64,000 nucleotides of DNA from Diplolepis rosae (lineage: Eukaryota > Arthropoda > Insecta > Hymenoptera > Diplolepididae), in the NCBI GenBank assembly GCA_030998225.1, contig JAPYXD010000704.1, positions 12,896,001 to 12,960,000 on the forward strand. Direction: 5' to 3'. The position numbers and the translations under genes were made by a program. The notes below the pieces were generated by a model. It had not been told where the DNA came from. It saw only the letters and a list, made by a program, of their open reading frames with translations, and did no database searches. The first letter of the stretch is position 1. Each line of letters begins with the position of its first letter. Below are positions 1 to 9,900 of this stretch, one piece after another.

Positions 1-181
1 GAAAAAAATTTGGGGCAAAAATAAAATTTATTAATAAAATTATTTTTCTGTGTTTCAAATTTTTTTCATATAAAATAATCTTTTCTCTTTCAGAATAGCT
101 CTTGAATAATAATGTTGCTATTCTTGAAAGCAAAATTATCTATTTTTGCCTGAGGTCTAATTTTCGTGGATGAAAACTACC
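1..181 (+). mobile_element. TTAA-type long-TIR element, right end (cut by window start)
   Basis: Right terminal arm of a repeat family present eight times in the window; the complete reference copy is 13436-14090. The arm ends in CTACC followed by TTAA at 182-185, the expected target site. No coding sequence is present, so it is a non-autonomous, piggyBac-like (TTAA-targeting) element by inference. Confidence 0.7.
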
Positions 182-209
182 TTAAAGTTTCTTGAATTAA
201 CTTCAAATT

Positions 210-625
210 ATGTACAACCAGTACGGGATCAGCATTGGTCTGCCAGTGCTGAAAATCGTTATCATGCCCGACATATGCAAGTACCGTACCAGCACCAAAT
301 ACCAGCACCGAAAACCAGTACGGGACCAGCACTGGCAGACCAGTGCTAAAAATCGTTATCATGCCCGACATATGCCAGTACCTTACCAGCACCGAAAACC
401 AGTACGGGGCCAGCACTGGTCTACCAGTGCTAAAAATCGTTATCATGCTCGTCATATGCCAGTACCGCACCAGTACCAAATGCCAGCACCGATAACCAGT
501 ACGGGACCAGCACTGGCAGACCAGTGCAGAACATCGTTATCATCCCCGACATATGCCAGTGCGGGCACCAGTACTGTCTGCCAGCACTGCGCCCGCACTT
601 GCCAGTACGGGCGCAGTACCGCGCC
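210..625. repeat. Minisatellite, about 86-97 bp period, rich in CCAGTAC/CCAGCAC
   Basis: The landmark ATCGTTATCATGCCCGACAT recurs near 255, 350, 437 and 534, so the spacing alternates between about 86 and 97 bp. Between landmarks lie many short CCAGTAC, CCAGCAC and ACTGGCAGACCAGTGC-type words, several of them palindromic. Long reading frames on both strands here are by-products of the repeat. Confidence 0.8.
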
Positions 626-644
626 CGTTGTAAATTTCTTATTG

Positions 645-1335
645 GGTGAGGCATAGTCGAGACAAAGCCGAGACGAATCCGAGGCGCGATCAGTCCTGCG
701 AGCATTGTTGCGAGTCTCGCAATGTCCCGAATTGTGTGCATTGGCACATATTCTATTTTATGTGACTGTGCTGCGGATACGAGTTTTTATGCGTACATTG
801 GAATCTAATCGAGTACTTATTGTAGTTGTTTGCTGCGCTAGTTGTACGAAGCGGGCAGAAGCGGGCACAAATTGGCAACTAGTCCCGGCCATTTTGACTT
901 TATCGGTCTTGTGTAGTAGTCAGTGCTAACGCTGTACGAAGAAAAAGTGAGAAGAAGAAGAATAAGAAATAGATCGCGTTCCACTGTACGAAGAAGAAGT
1001 GAGAAGAAGAAGAATAAGAAATAGATTGCGTTCCGCTGTAAGACTATAATGCACATGCGCAGTTCAATTTCTACATTGTATTCCTCTGTAACGGAATATA
1101 CAACATTGCTTTACTCTCAGCTGTAACGGAAAAACGAGTTTCCGCGGCTGAGGCACATAATAGTATATTACGTGCCTAGGAGCACAATTCGGGAAATTAC
1201 GAGACTCGCGACAATGCTTGCAGAACTGATCGTGCCTCACCTACGCCTCGACTACGCCTTGGCTTCGATTTCCTGCGAGCATTGTCGCTCGTCACGCAAT
1301 AACCCTCATTGTGCCCCTAGGCACGTAATATACTA
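645..1335. mobile_element. Fold-back repeat of unknown class
   Basis: The stretch 650-745 is found inverted at about 1178-1255; both contain GATCAG, a TGCGAGCATTG-like word, CGAGTCTCG and CCCGAATTGTG. The 760-1070 interior is a dispersed repeat that recurs in direct orientation at 2113-2755. It includes a short local duplication of TACGAAGAA(G)AAGTGAGAAG near 936 and 987. No coding capacity was recognised. Confidence 0.55.
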
Positions 1336-1911
1336 CAGGGTTTCCCAATAGGGGTGATATGATTTTGAATGTCCCTATCGGGCTCATTTGAACTGAAATT
1401 TTTGACGTCTGCTGTCAGTTGTGATCAGTAAGTTTTGCCATTTAATCATGAGTAGTTTCACGCTTCCACAACGTTTGGAAATTGTCCAATTATTTTATCA
1501 AAATTCGAGAAGTTTTGTCGGTGTTCAAAGAGCATATCGTGCAAAATATGGTCGTCATTCTGCTCCATCCGCGCTCTCAATTCGTCGAATAATCGATAAG
1601 TTGGAGAGTGAATTTACTCTATTGGATACTAAGCCTAAAAATCGTATGCGAACAATTGGAGAGCTTGAAACCAATATCCGAGCCGCTATAGCAGCCATAC
1701 CACCAGAAATGCTCCACAAAGTCATCGAAAATTGGCTTGAACGCATTCGGGTTTGCAAGAAGAGTCTCGGGGGACATTTGGCCGATATATTGTTTAAATC
1801 ATAAATGGCATAGAATATCCAACATAATAAAAAAGATTTCGATCAATTCCGAATGAATATTCAGTGTTTTTTTTCAATTTCAAAACATATCACCCTTATT
1901 GGGAAACCCTT
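1336..1911 (+). mobile_element. Tc3-like transposon deletion derivative A
   Basis: The ends read CAGGGTTTCCCAATA and (inverted) TATTGGGAAACCCT; TA dinucleotides flank at 1334-1335 and 1912-1913. The terminal inverted repeats extend about 27 bp, through GGGTGATATG. The 576-bp element keeps only the N- and C-terminal parts of its transposase gene. A sister element with a different deletion is at 52594-53275. Confidence 0.85.
1448..1804 (+). pseudogene. Tc3-like transposase, internally deleted
   Basis: The frame starts at the ATG that matches the start in the sister copy at 52706 (an upstream in-frame ATG exists at 1421). Residues 1-66 form an N-terminal helix-turn-helix region with a basic stretch KPKNRMRT. 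The sequence then jumps directly to a typical transposase C-terminus with the word PPEMLHKVIENW. The whole DDE catalytic core is missing, so the product could at most bind the element's ends. The junction is in frame, so a short DNA-binding protein could still be made. Confidence 0.75.
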
Positions 1912-1916
1912 TATTA

Positions 1917-2113
1917 CACTGAGAAAAAAATTTATCCAACAAAACTTTTTTTGTTATCCTGACAAAATATTTTGTTGTCCCAACAAAACATTTTGTTTAA
2001 TCAACAAAATTTGTTTGATATAGCAAAATGTTTTGTTGGCACAACAAAAAAATTTTGTTAGCTAAATACTAACCAAATATTTTTGTTGATTTGACAAAAC
2101 TGTTTTCTCAGTG
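1917..2113. mobile_element. MITE with CACTGAGAAAA terminal repeats
   Basis: It begins CACTGAGAAAA and ends TTTTCTCAGTG, flanked by TA at 1915-1916 and 2114-2115. The interior consists of alternating ACAAAA and TTTTGTT words, so the whole 197 bp folds back. It is a non-autonomous Tc1/mariner-type MITE by its TA target. It abuts the Tc3-like element directly on its left. Confidence 0.85.
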
Positions 2114-2755
2114 TATGTGACTTCGGTGCGTATACGAGTTTTTATGCGTACACTCGAATCTAATCTAGTATTGTAGTTGTTTGCGGCGCTAGTCATTACA
2201 CTTGATATGTCACGACTAGTCCCGGCCATTTTGATTTTATCGATATTGTGTAATAGTAATGGATTTTGTGTCCAAACGGGCGGAAAAAGTCGCATTGCAT
2301 GCTTGTGCGTAGAGCGGCATGCAGTCAATTGTGCCTTGGCGTCAAAATCGGGCGAAATGTTCATACCGCCCGCTTCAAAGGGCGATAATGTTCATACCGC
2401 CCGCTTCAACGGGCAAAATGTTCATATCGCGCGCTCCAACGGGCAAAATGTTCATACCGCACGAAACTTGACTGCCCGCGGCTAACTACGCACTCGCACG
2501 CAACGCGGCTTTTTCCACCAATTTGGACACAAAACGTCGTGTGTACCTCGAGCGACATGGTAGCGATGTGACTCGCGTGAACACTTCGCACTCGTCACAA
2601 TCGCCACCATGCCGCCCTTGGTACACAATCTACTATTAATAGACGCATGCGCAGTTCAAATGTACAAGGCTTTGCCAGCAAGGTGCTAACGCTATACGAA
2701 GAAAAAGAAGAAGACTGTGCTCCGTTGCATGGCTATAGGCACATGTGCAGTTCAA
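2114..2755. repeat. Second copy of dispersed repeat, split by a nested MITE
   Basis: The stretch 2120-2255 matches about 775-915 (GAGTTTTTATGCGTACA, ACTAGTCCCGGCCATTTTGA), and 2685-2755 matches 930-1070 (GCTAACGCT-TACGAAGAAAAA, GCGCAGTTCAATT-like word). The intervening 2264-2534 is a later insertion. Confidence 0.65.
2264..2534. mobile_element. Nested MITE with TTTTGTGTCCAAA ends
   Basis: The ends are TTTTGTGTCCAAA at the left and TTTGGACACAAAA at the right. Subterminal GGAAAAAGTCGC is matched by inverted GCGGCTTTTTCC. The interior holds four copies of a 30-31-bp unit (ATGTTCATACCGCCCGCTTC-like) starting near 2357, 2388, 2418 and 2448. No coding function is evident. Confidence 0.7.
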
Positions 2756-3666
2756 TTTTGGTGAAAAAAATCGAATTTTTGTAATATTAAAAATCAAAAC
2801 ATAAAATATACATCCTGTCCCGAAATGTCTTGATGAGAATTTGTAGACCTCATTTAGGCAAACAATTTTCCATCTAAACGTATTTTTTTTATCTCACATG
2901 TTTTGTCAAAAAAATGGAAGTTTTGAATTTTAAACGTATTTTTTGTAATTGAAACGAAAAATATATGTTTTATCAGAAACTGCGTCAGACAAAATTTGTA
3001 GATCTTTTTGAAACGAACAACTTTGTATTCTTACGTTTTTATCGTATTTCACATATTGTTAAAAAGTTGAATTTTGGATTTTCAATATTTTTTTTTTAAA
3101 GTAAAAAGAATAATATGTATCTTATGAAAAAATGTTACACTTCAAATTTGTAGGTCTTTATGTAGAAAATAATATTGTATCATAACGTTTTTTCGTATCT
3201 CGTATAATTTAAGTGGAAAATGCAATTTTGATATTGACTTTTTTCGAATTTGAATATGCTGTAACATTTCTAATTTTGATTTAATCAAAAAATGTTATCG
3301 GGATAATTTGTAGAGATTTGTGAGCACTATCAAAAACCAGTATTGAAATTTTTGATTTTTTCAAAAAATTATTTTCAAAAACACAAAAGTAGTGCTCCAT
3401 CCCTCAATTTTGATTGGATGTGGCTGGTTAACAAACTTGTCCTTACTTTTTCGGCTCCGATAAAGTGTACCAAAGCTCAATTCAATCTGATGATTCTATC
3501 GAGAGTTATGCCGCACACGCCCTACAGACAGACAGACAGACAGACACTTTCGTAAAAACCATTTTTTCTGACTCAGGGGGTTTCAAAACGTAAATATTTG
3601 ATGAAAATTTCGAAAGTCATTTTTCACATAAAACCAATACGTTCTCATCCATGATGAGAATGTAAA
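2756..3666 (+). repeat. Dispersed repeat, about 0.9-1 kb, ending in (GACA)n
   Basis: The same sequence occurs inverted at 48408-49430. It is AT-rich with internal sub-repeats that each contain a phrase like GTAGACCT or GTAGATCTTT. It ends with a GACA microsatellite at about 3527-3546 followed by CTTTCGTAAAAACC. The class is unknown; no reading frame resembles a transposase or reverse transcriptase. Confidence 0.7.
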
Positions 3667-3668
3667 AA

Positions 3669-3839
3669 GTTGGGGCAAAAATAAAATTTACTAATAAAAT
3701 TATTTTTTGTATTTCAAATTTTTTTCATAGAAATTAATCTTTTCTCTTCCAAAATAGTCCTTCAATAATAATATTGCTATTCTTGAAAGCAAAATTATCT
3801 ATTTTTTCCTGAGGTCTAATTTTCGTGGATCAACTACCT
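3669..3839 (+). mobile_element. TTAA-type long-TIR element, solo right arm
   Basis: Matches 1-181 and the right arm of 13436-14090, ending GGATCAACTACC. The left arm is missing. The target copy next to it reads TCAA rather than TTAA, which suggests decay. Confidence 0.7.
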
Positions 3840-4760
3840 CAAAACCAAATCAAATTTCGCATCAACCATATGGAAGGGGTTGGGCAAGAGATGATTTTGC
3901 CAAATTTTCACATCATTATCCGCCATTTTGCGTGAGTAATGGCGGATTTTAAAATTTTCATTTTTCACTTTTATTTAGCTAAACCAATCATAGGAAAATT
4001 TGAAAAAACGTTGTTTTTTCCAATAGAAGACACATTTGTGATTTTTTGCAGATTTTTTTATACATAATTCGCAATGTAAAAAATTGCAAACATTTTTGCG
4101 CGGAATTTTTTTTATGTTTGATTTGCACGACCATTCTTTTAAGTTATGCAAATCATTAGGTCCGATCAGCTGGCACCTCCACAACGGAATATCACTATTT
4201 ATTTTATGCCACATTTTTGGGTGGTAATGCCGATTTTCGGGCTCTCATATTTTTCTCAAAAAAGCAAATTTTAGGTGGAGGTCCTGACTGCCCAATCAGC
4301 TAGCACCTTCATTACATAAAAACCTTAAAGTATAAAAAACTGACTATACCCAAGTTTTGGGATATTTCCGGGCTCTTGAAATACCCAAAAATCAATTTCG
4401 AAAAAAAACCCCTATCACTAACATAATCACTCCAGAATTTTGGGCAATTTTCGGGCTCTTGAAATACCCAAAAATCATTTTTGAAAAACCAACCCCTATC
4501 ACTGACAAGCAACCCTTAATTTAAAAGAATACTTTTTGGACAAAAAAAACTACTTCAGAATATTGGGCGGAATTATATATATATATATAATTATAATTAT
4601 AATAAATTAATTATTATAACACGAACTTTGATTTTTCGGAAAAAGTATTGGAGCCCAAAAAAGCCCAAAATTCTGATATAAAAAAATTGTGAAATTCTGA
4701 TTGTGGAGATGCTAGCTTGATGGACCTCGGTTTCACATGGAAACCCGGCTATGTCCTTTG
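3840..4760. other. Unassigned AT-rich stretch with an 84-bp direct repeat
   Basis: No gene was recognised. A block with CCGGGCTCTTGAAATACCC near 4371 recurs near 4455 (about 84 bp apart). A diverged relative sits near 4236-4290. An (AT)n run lies at about 4574-4600. The shadow reading frames have no recognisable domains. Confidence 0.5.
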
Positions 4761-5301
4761 CAATTTAGATCTCTGTTATTTTTAATTGTTTCACTTTAAG
4801 AATCAGAGTCGATTTACATGCCAGTGAGTCAAGACAGACTTTGATTGTTTTTAAAATTTTATTGACAAATAAAAATTATTATTCGAGGTCAGATTTTTTT
4901 TTTCAAAGTTTACCTGCGACAACATTTTTTTAAAAGTTCATATCCCTGGCAAATAGCTGCGAGTGACCGCACACTTGAATGTTAACCTAAGGCAAAGTAT
5001 CGCTTTTAAAATGTAAGCGATCGCTTGTTTTTTATACGATATCCCTTTTTTTCAAAGCGACAACTTTTATCTATAGCGTCGTCGCTTTTTACTTCAAGCG
5101 ATTTCGCTTAGTCACAAGCGCCATCGCTTTTTACCTCAAACCATGTCGCTTCAGGCACAATTCTCGTCGCTTTTCACCCTAAACGATATCTTATTAGCGA
5201 GCGACATCGTTTTTAAAGCGATATTCCTAGTCATAAAAGCGCAGTCGCGTATGAGGAAGATTAGCTTGCAGGTAATCAGCTGCAAGTCTCTTGCGCTTGC
5301 C

Positions 5302-6056
5302 CTTAAGGACGTTCTCTTGTCCGTAGATGTGCCCATCCTACTCTATCATAGGTAGTGGGATTAGTGTTAAGCATTCTAACCGAATGAGTTGAGCACCGTT
5401 TATGCGCAAAAGTAACAAAATGTGTCTTCTGCGTCGATTTGTGCGATTTGGCAACACCGCTTTCCTGTCTTTCTCATATCGAGTCGAAAGCATATGGTGT
5501 GAGAGAGGTTATATTATGAGTTGATTGACAGTTTGTAAATACTAATAAGATGTCTAATAAATTTCGCAACAAAAATAGATTTTTTATTTCACAAAAATCA
5601 GCTGCTCGTAAAAATAAAGCTCTGGAAGCAATGTCAAATGTAAGCGTACGCGCGCGCTGTTGAAGCGGTGTTGCCAAGTCACCATATTTGCTTCAGCAAG
5701 CCGGCTAAGAATTTGTGCAACTGCGAGTTTCAACAACGTATATCTTTAAAAGTAGTGCCGGTACACGTATTTTTTATGATGGCATACGATTCCTTATAAT
5801 CTCTAGTATAATATACTAGTTTTCCAAAAAAATCTAAAGAAAATTGTGCTATTAATGTAAAGAAAGGTATCGTGAAACTGAACTACGCCTATCTAACACG
5901 TGTTAAGAGATTCAATTTTAGAGCTCAATTTCTCGATTTTAAGTACCGTTCTTGATGCTAATATTTTTACCGCTTTGTAGATCATGGTAAAAAGTACTTA
6001 TTTACGAAGTTTGAAAGAAATCTTAAGAAAAGTGATTTTCAAGAGAACGTCCTTAA
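5302..6056 (+). mobile_element. Mutator-like deletion derivative
   Basis: The ends CTTAAGGACGTTCTCTTG (5302-5319) and its inverse at 6039-6056 form an 18-bp terminal repeat. The stretch 5335-5640 is nearly identical to 62670-62968, the start of the Mutator-like element at the right end of the window. The rest of the transposase gene is absent and replaced by AT-rich sequence. A 13-bp inverted repeat GGCAACACCGCTT / AAGCGGTGTTGCC lies inside (about 5453 and 5664). Confidence 0.7.
5550..5663 (+). pseudogene. Truncated Mutator-like transposase start
   Basis: The first 30 residues match the start of the frame at 62877 (MSNKFRNKN, ISQKSA, KNKALEAMSN). The match then breaks and a TGA follows within eight codons. 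The zinc-ribbon region is gone. It is a relic inside the deletion derivative. Confidence 0.75.
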
Positions 6057-6587
6057 GAGTTCCGGATTGGAATTCAATCCGAGCTATTCCAAAATCATCT
6101 TCCAAACCAACCCGGGAAATTCTTTAAACATTGTTCAATGCGAATCAATTGAAAATGAAACCTAATGAATCTGGAGCAATATTTTACTCTGAATAAATCT
6201 GAGCTCGAATTGATGTAAGCTGAATTTTTGATTCGATTTGCATCAAGCAAGATTCAAAAAGTTTTTGAATTTGCATTCCATTATATAGACAACGACAAAA
6301 GACACACAGACAGACAGAAGAATTACCCTTATAATATAGAAAACAAGTAGAAAAATAACAGAATGTTTGTTTTTAAAATTATTCTCTCATTCAGGCAAAT
6401 CAATAAGCATGTAGAGTATGAAAAAACTCGACTCGCTTCAATCTAGTAAATTCCAGTTTCCAAATATTCTTTTGAACAAATTAATTTTTTTATTTATTTA
6501 CATAAAAGCTGAGGTTATATTTTCAAAATATTATAATCTACTGTGCAACTCAAATGTATATTTAAACTTTAAATATTTTTTTCACAG

Positions 6588-6919
6588 AATTTACTGATGA
6601 AATATTAGAGGAATTAAAGAACGCACTACATCGGGTATGGAAAAGCGGACTTGAAGAATTTTTGGTTGACATGAAAAGTACTGGAGGAAACAATAAATGT
6701 ACTGGATTTTTTTATATGCAGAGCACTTTCCTATCTTCTTACGAATGTATGACAAGTATGGACAATAATGAAGCACGATTATATCCATATAAATGTACAC
6801 AAAATCATGAATTTTTTATTCAGAATTACTATAACATAGAACCTTCTGAGAATATTCTTTGCGAAGAGGTTGGTGACGAAGGGTCAACTTTTATTCTTGG
6901 ACATGCTGTAAAAGTATTG
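6588..6919 (+). CDS. Paralogue 1, exon 2
   Basis: Preceded by TTTTTCACAG and followed by GTAAGT. It enters in phase 1 (its first two bases complete a codon). It contains the C-x15-C motif of the trypsin fold and a stretch (VGDEGSTFILGHAVKVL) aligned with the Asp102 region, where Asp is not conserved. It differs strongly from exon 2 of paralogue 2. Confidence 0.7.
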
Positions 6920-9900
6920 GTAAGTATACAAAAGTTTCATATCATTCTTCTAAAGTCTATTATTTTTACAGAAAAGAGTCTTGAGTAATACGTTTGTCTC
7001 TAAATTAAAAAATAAACTTTAAATAAATTTTTTCCTGAAATCAGCAAAATAATATTAATCAAATAAATTCTTCAAAAAATAAGTATATGAATATAAACGC
7101 TTTGAGTCTGAATCAGAGAAACTTACAAAGAATCAGTGTGTGTTAGCTGATTTAAATTTAGAGAGAATATTTAGAACCATATTTCTAAAGTTTAAAACTC
7201 TTTTATTACAAATTGACAAAATGATAACATTTTTTCAATCAGCTCATTCTAAATTTAAAAAAAATCAAAGAAATAGTCACTTTGACTAACTTTTTTTCGC
7301 TTATCTGTCCAATTTTTCCTTAAATGACTCAGATCTTATTTCCTCATTTGAACGATTTGGAGATAATTGATATTTTTACATGTCGGAATTTAACATATTT
7401 TATTCAAGGTTGGTCGCAAAAATCTGGCACGCGAGTTAAAAAATCCAAAAAATCTAATTTACACTGGTCCATTTGAATGCGATATACCGGTTCTGACATT
7501 AGGATGGACAGACGTAAGTATACATATTTGTTGAATAACTATAATCCAATGCTGTCAGTTTTCTAATACTTCCAACGTCATTCAAAATACGCACATATGG
7601 TTTTATATAGGTTTTACATATGAATATTAGTGTTAAAATAGGGACATCCATCTATTAAACATAGTGCACCGGGAAGAAAATAATCTTCAATTTGTCGTGC
7701 CAATTGAAAAAATCGTGTAAAAGGATGCTTTTTCCATCTATGTAAACGGAAACTTGATGAAGACAAAACATGTTTTTCCTGAGGTTCACAACCCTCGGGC
7801 TTGGGAAGAAGGGATCCACCCCTACACCCCGGGGTCGTCGCGCTCGATTCGGATGACACTGAATCCGAGACACTCAACCGCCAAGTGGGGTCATCAGGGT
7901 ACCTCTCCACGCCGCAAGTTGATGCATCTCTATACCCGGTCCACAACCAGTCAAGCCAACGAATTACCTCGACTGTGCCAAATGAGGATCGTCCCCGAGT
8001 AGGGAGAGACGGGTTCTGGGTAACACTGGATCCAAGACGCTCAACCGCAATGTAAGGTTGCGTAAGTCGGTACGTCCCTAGACACGGTCCGCAACAAGTC
8101 GGGCCAACCAATTACCCCGACTGTGCCAAATGACGATCCTCCTTGCGTCACCGAGTAGGGAGAGACTGGTTCTGGGTGACACTCAACCGCCAAGTGGGGT
8201 CATTAGGGTACCTCTCCACGCCGCAAGTCGATGTATCTCTATATCTGGTCCACAACCAGTCAAGCCAACGAATTACCTCGACTGTGCCAAATGAGGATCG
8301 TCCCCGAGTAGGGAGAGACGGGTTCTGGGTAACACTGGATCCAAGACGCTCAACCGCAATGTAAGGTTGCGTAAGTCGGTACGTCCCTAGACACGGTCCG
8401 CAACAAGTCGGGCCAACCAATTACCCCGACTGTGCCAAATGACGATCCTCCCTGCGTCACCGAATAGGGAGAGACTGGTTTTGGGTGACACTGGATCCAA
8501 GACACTCATCCGTCAAGTGGGGTCATCAAGGCAATTCTCCACGCCGCAAGTTGATGTGTCTCCATACTTCGTCCACAACTAGTCAGAGTCCATTGCCTAT
8601 CCAGATGGTGTCCGCAAGGCAACGTGGCACGTTCTGGTCAACCTCAAACCTGAACACCCAACTGCAACGTAGGTCGCCAGGACAACACTACGTTCTAGGT
8701 CGATGAGTCCCAGTCTCGGTCCAGTCCACTTACCTTCATGATTTCTCTTCGTTGGCTCATCCGTTAGTGTTAGTTTTTATGTAATCGTTTTCGGCCGCTT
8801 TCTAGGAGTCGACTAATCTATAGGACATTTGCGGCTGGGTTCGGAGCAAGTCAGTTTATTCCATTGGACGTTTGTGGTCAGGTTCACAGTAAGGTAGCAA
8901 TACATAATTGAAAATTTCTGAGGTCATTTTCGAAAACATGCACTCAAAAGAAAGATTTGATTGAATCAAAGAAAGTCATTTGCTTCAAAGACTTTCTCTG
9001 ATTTAAAAAAATGATTTGTTTGAATTGAATAAAATTTGTTTTACTGAAACAATATCTTTGAACCAAATAAAAATTTGTTCGAATCAAATAAATTTCTGCC
9101 TTTAATCAAATAAATTATATCGTTGACCATATACGCATGGAATCATTTGTTTGTTTTGTAGAAAAATTTATTTGATTTAAACAAATATTTATTTGGCCCA
9201 AAGATATTTTATTTGGGTTGAATGAAGGTTATTCAATTGAAATGAATATTTATCTGGATTAAAAAAGCCTTTTGAACGAATTATTTTTCCCAACATGTCT
9301 AGTGAAAATTGGACTTACACCGTCTGTTCTGAGATAGGAAAATGGCTGATTTTTCAACTGTTGCCATTTTCTTCACAAGTCAAATTATCATTCATTTGCT
9401 TACATTATTAAATTTTGACACTGATAAATTAGTTTCGGCAGGTAAAAAAAAAGTTAGAAATAGGTACGATCCTGAATCACTCAAACTAATTTCCAAGACA
9501 GATAATATATTGTTAGAAATATTCTGAAACTGTCGGATTTTATTTGCAATTTAAGAAAAAGTCATTAAATTTTCTCATATTTTACTTTATTCTTAAAAAA
9601 ATGCAATTGAATAACTTTTTCCACCAAAACCACTGGGTGTAATTGCATGAAATTTTACACATGCCTGTAGTAATGTTTAAACTATACATCTATACATTAC
9701 TACAATGTGCGGCAAACGTTCCCGTTTAACACGGTATACTAAAAAGTTTGTCCTTTATATGTAATTTCGGAGATATTCAATTTTTTGTTCCGCCGTGCAT
9801 TTGCACCGCACGCGGCGCGCTTCGCTGCTAGCTTGTCAGCACAGCTTTCCGCTCTTCGCGCTTAGCGTGAAGTTCACTACAAATTTGCAGTAAGAAATAA

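Larger units (their letters stand above)
4953..6056. mobile_element. Composite insertion in intron 1 of paralogue 1
   Basis: Copy 2 has the uninterrupted site CTGGCAAGAGTTTTGGATT at about 52120, whereas here CTGGCAA and GAGTTCCGGATT are separated by 1.1 kb. The first part (4985-5235) is a cluster of AAGCGA and TCGCTT words forming many short inverted repeats. The second part is the Mutator-like deletion derivative. Confidence 0.7.

Noticed and set aside
7614..8111. 165-codon minus-strand frame
   Set aside because: It runs through a tandem repeat whose 309-bp unit is a multiple of three, lies in an intron, and has no recognisable domain.
9342..9527. Small protein with a hydrophobic N-terminus
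   Set aside because: Only 61 codons within a copy-specific intronic insertion, with no homologue in copy 2 and no family resemblance.
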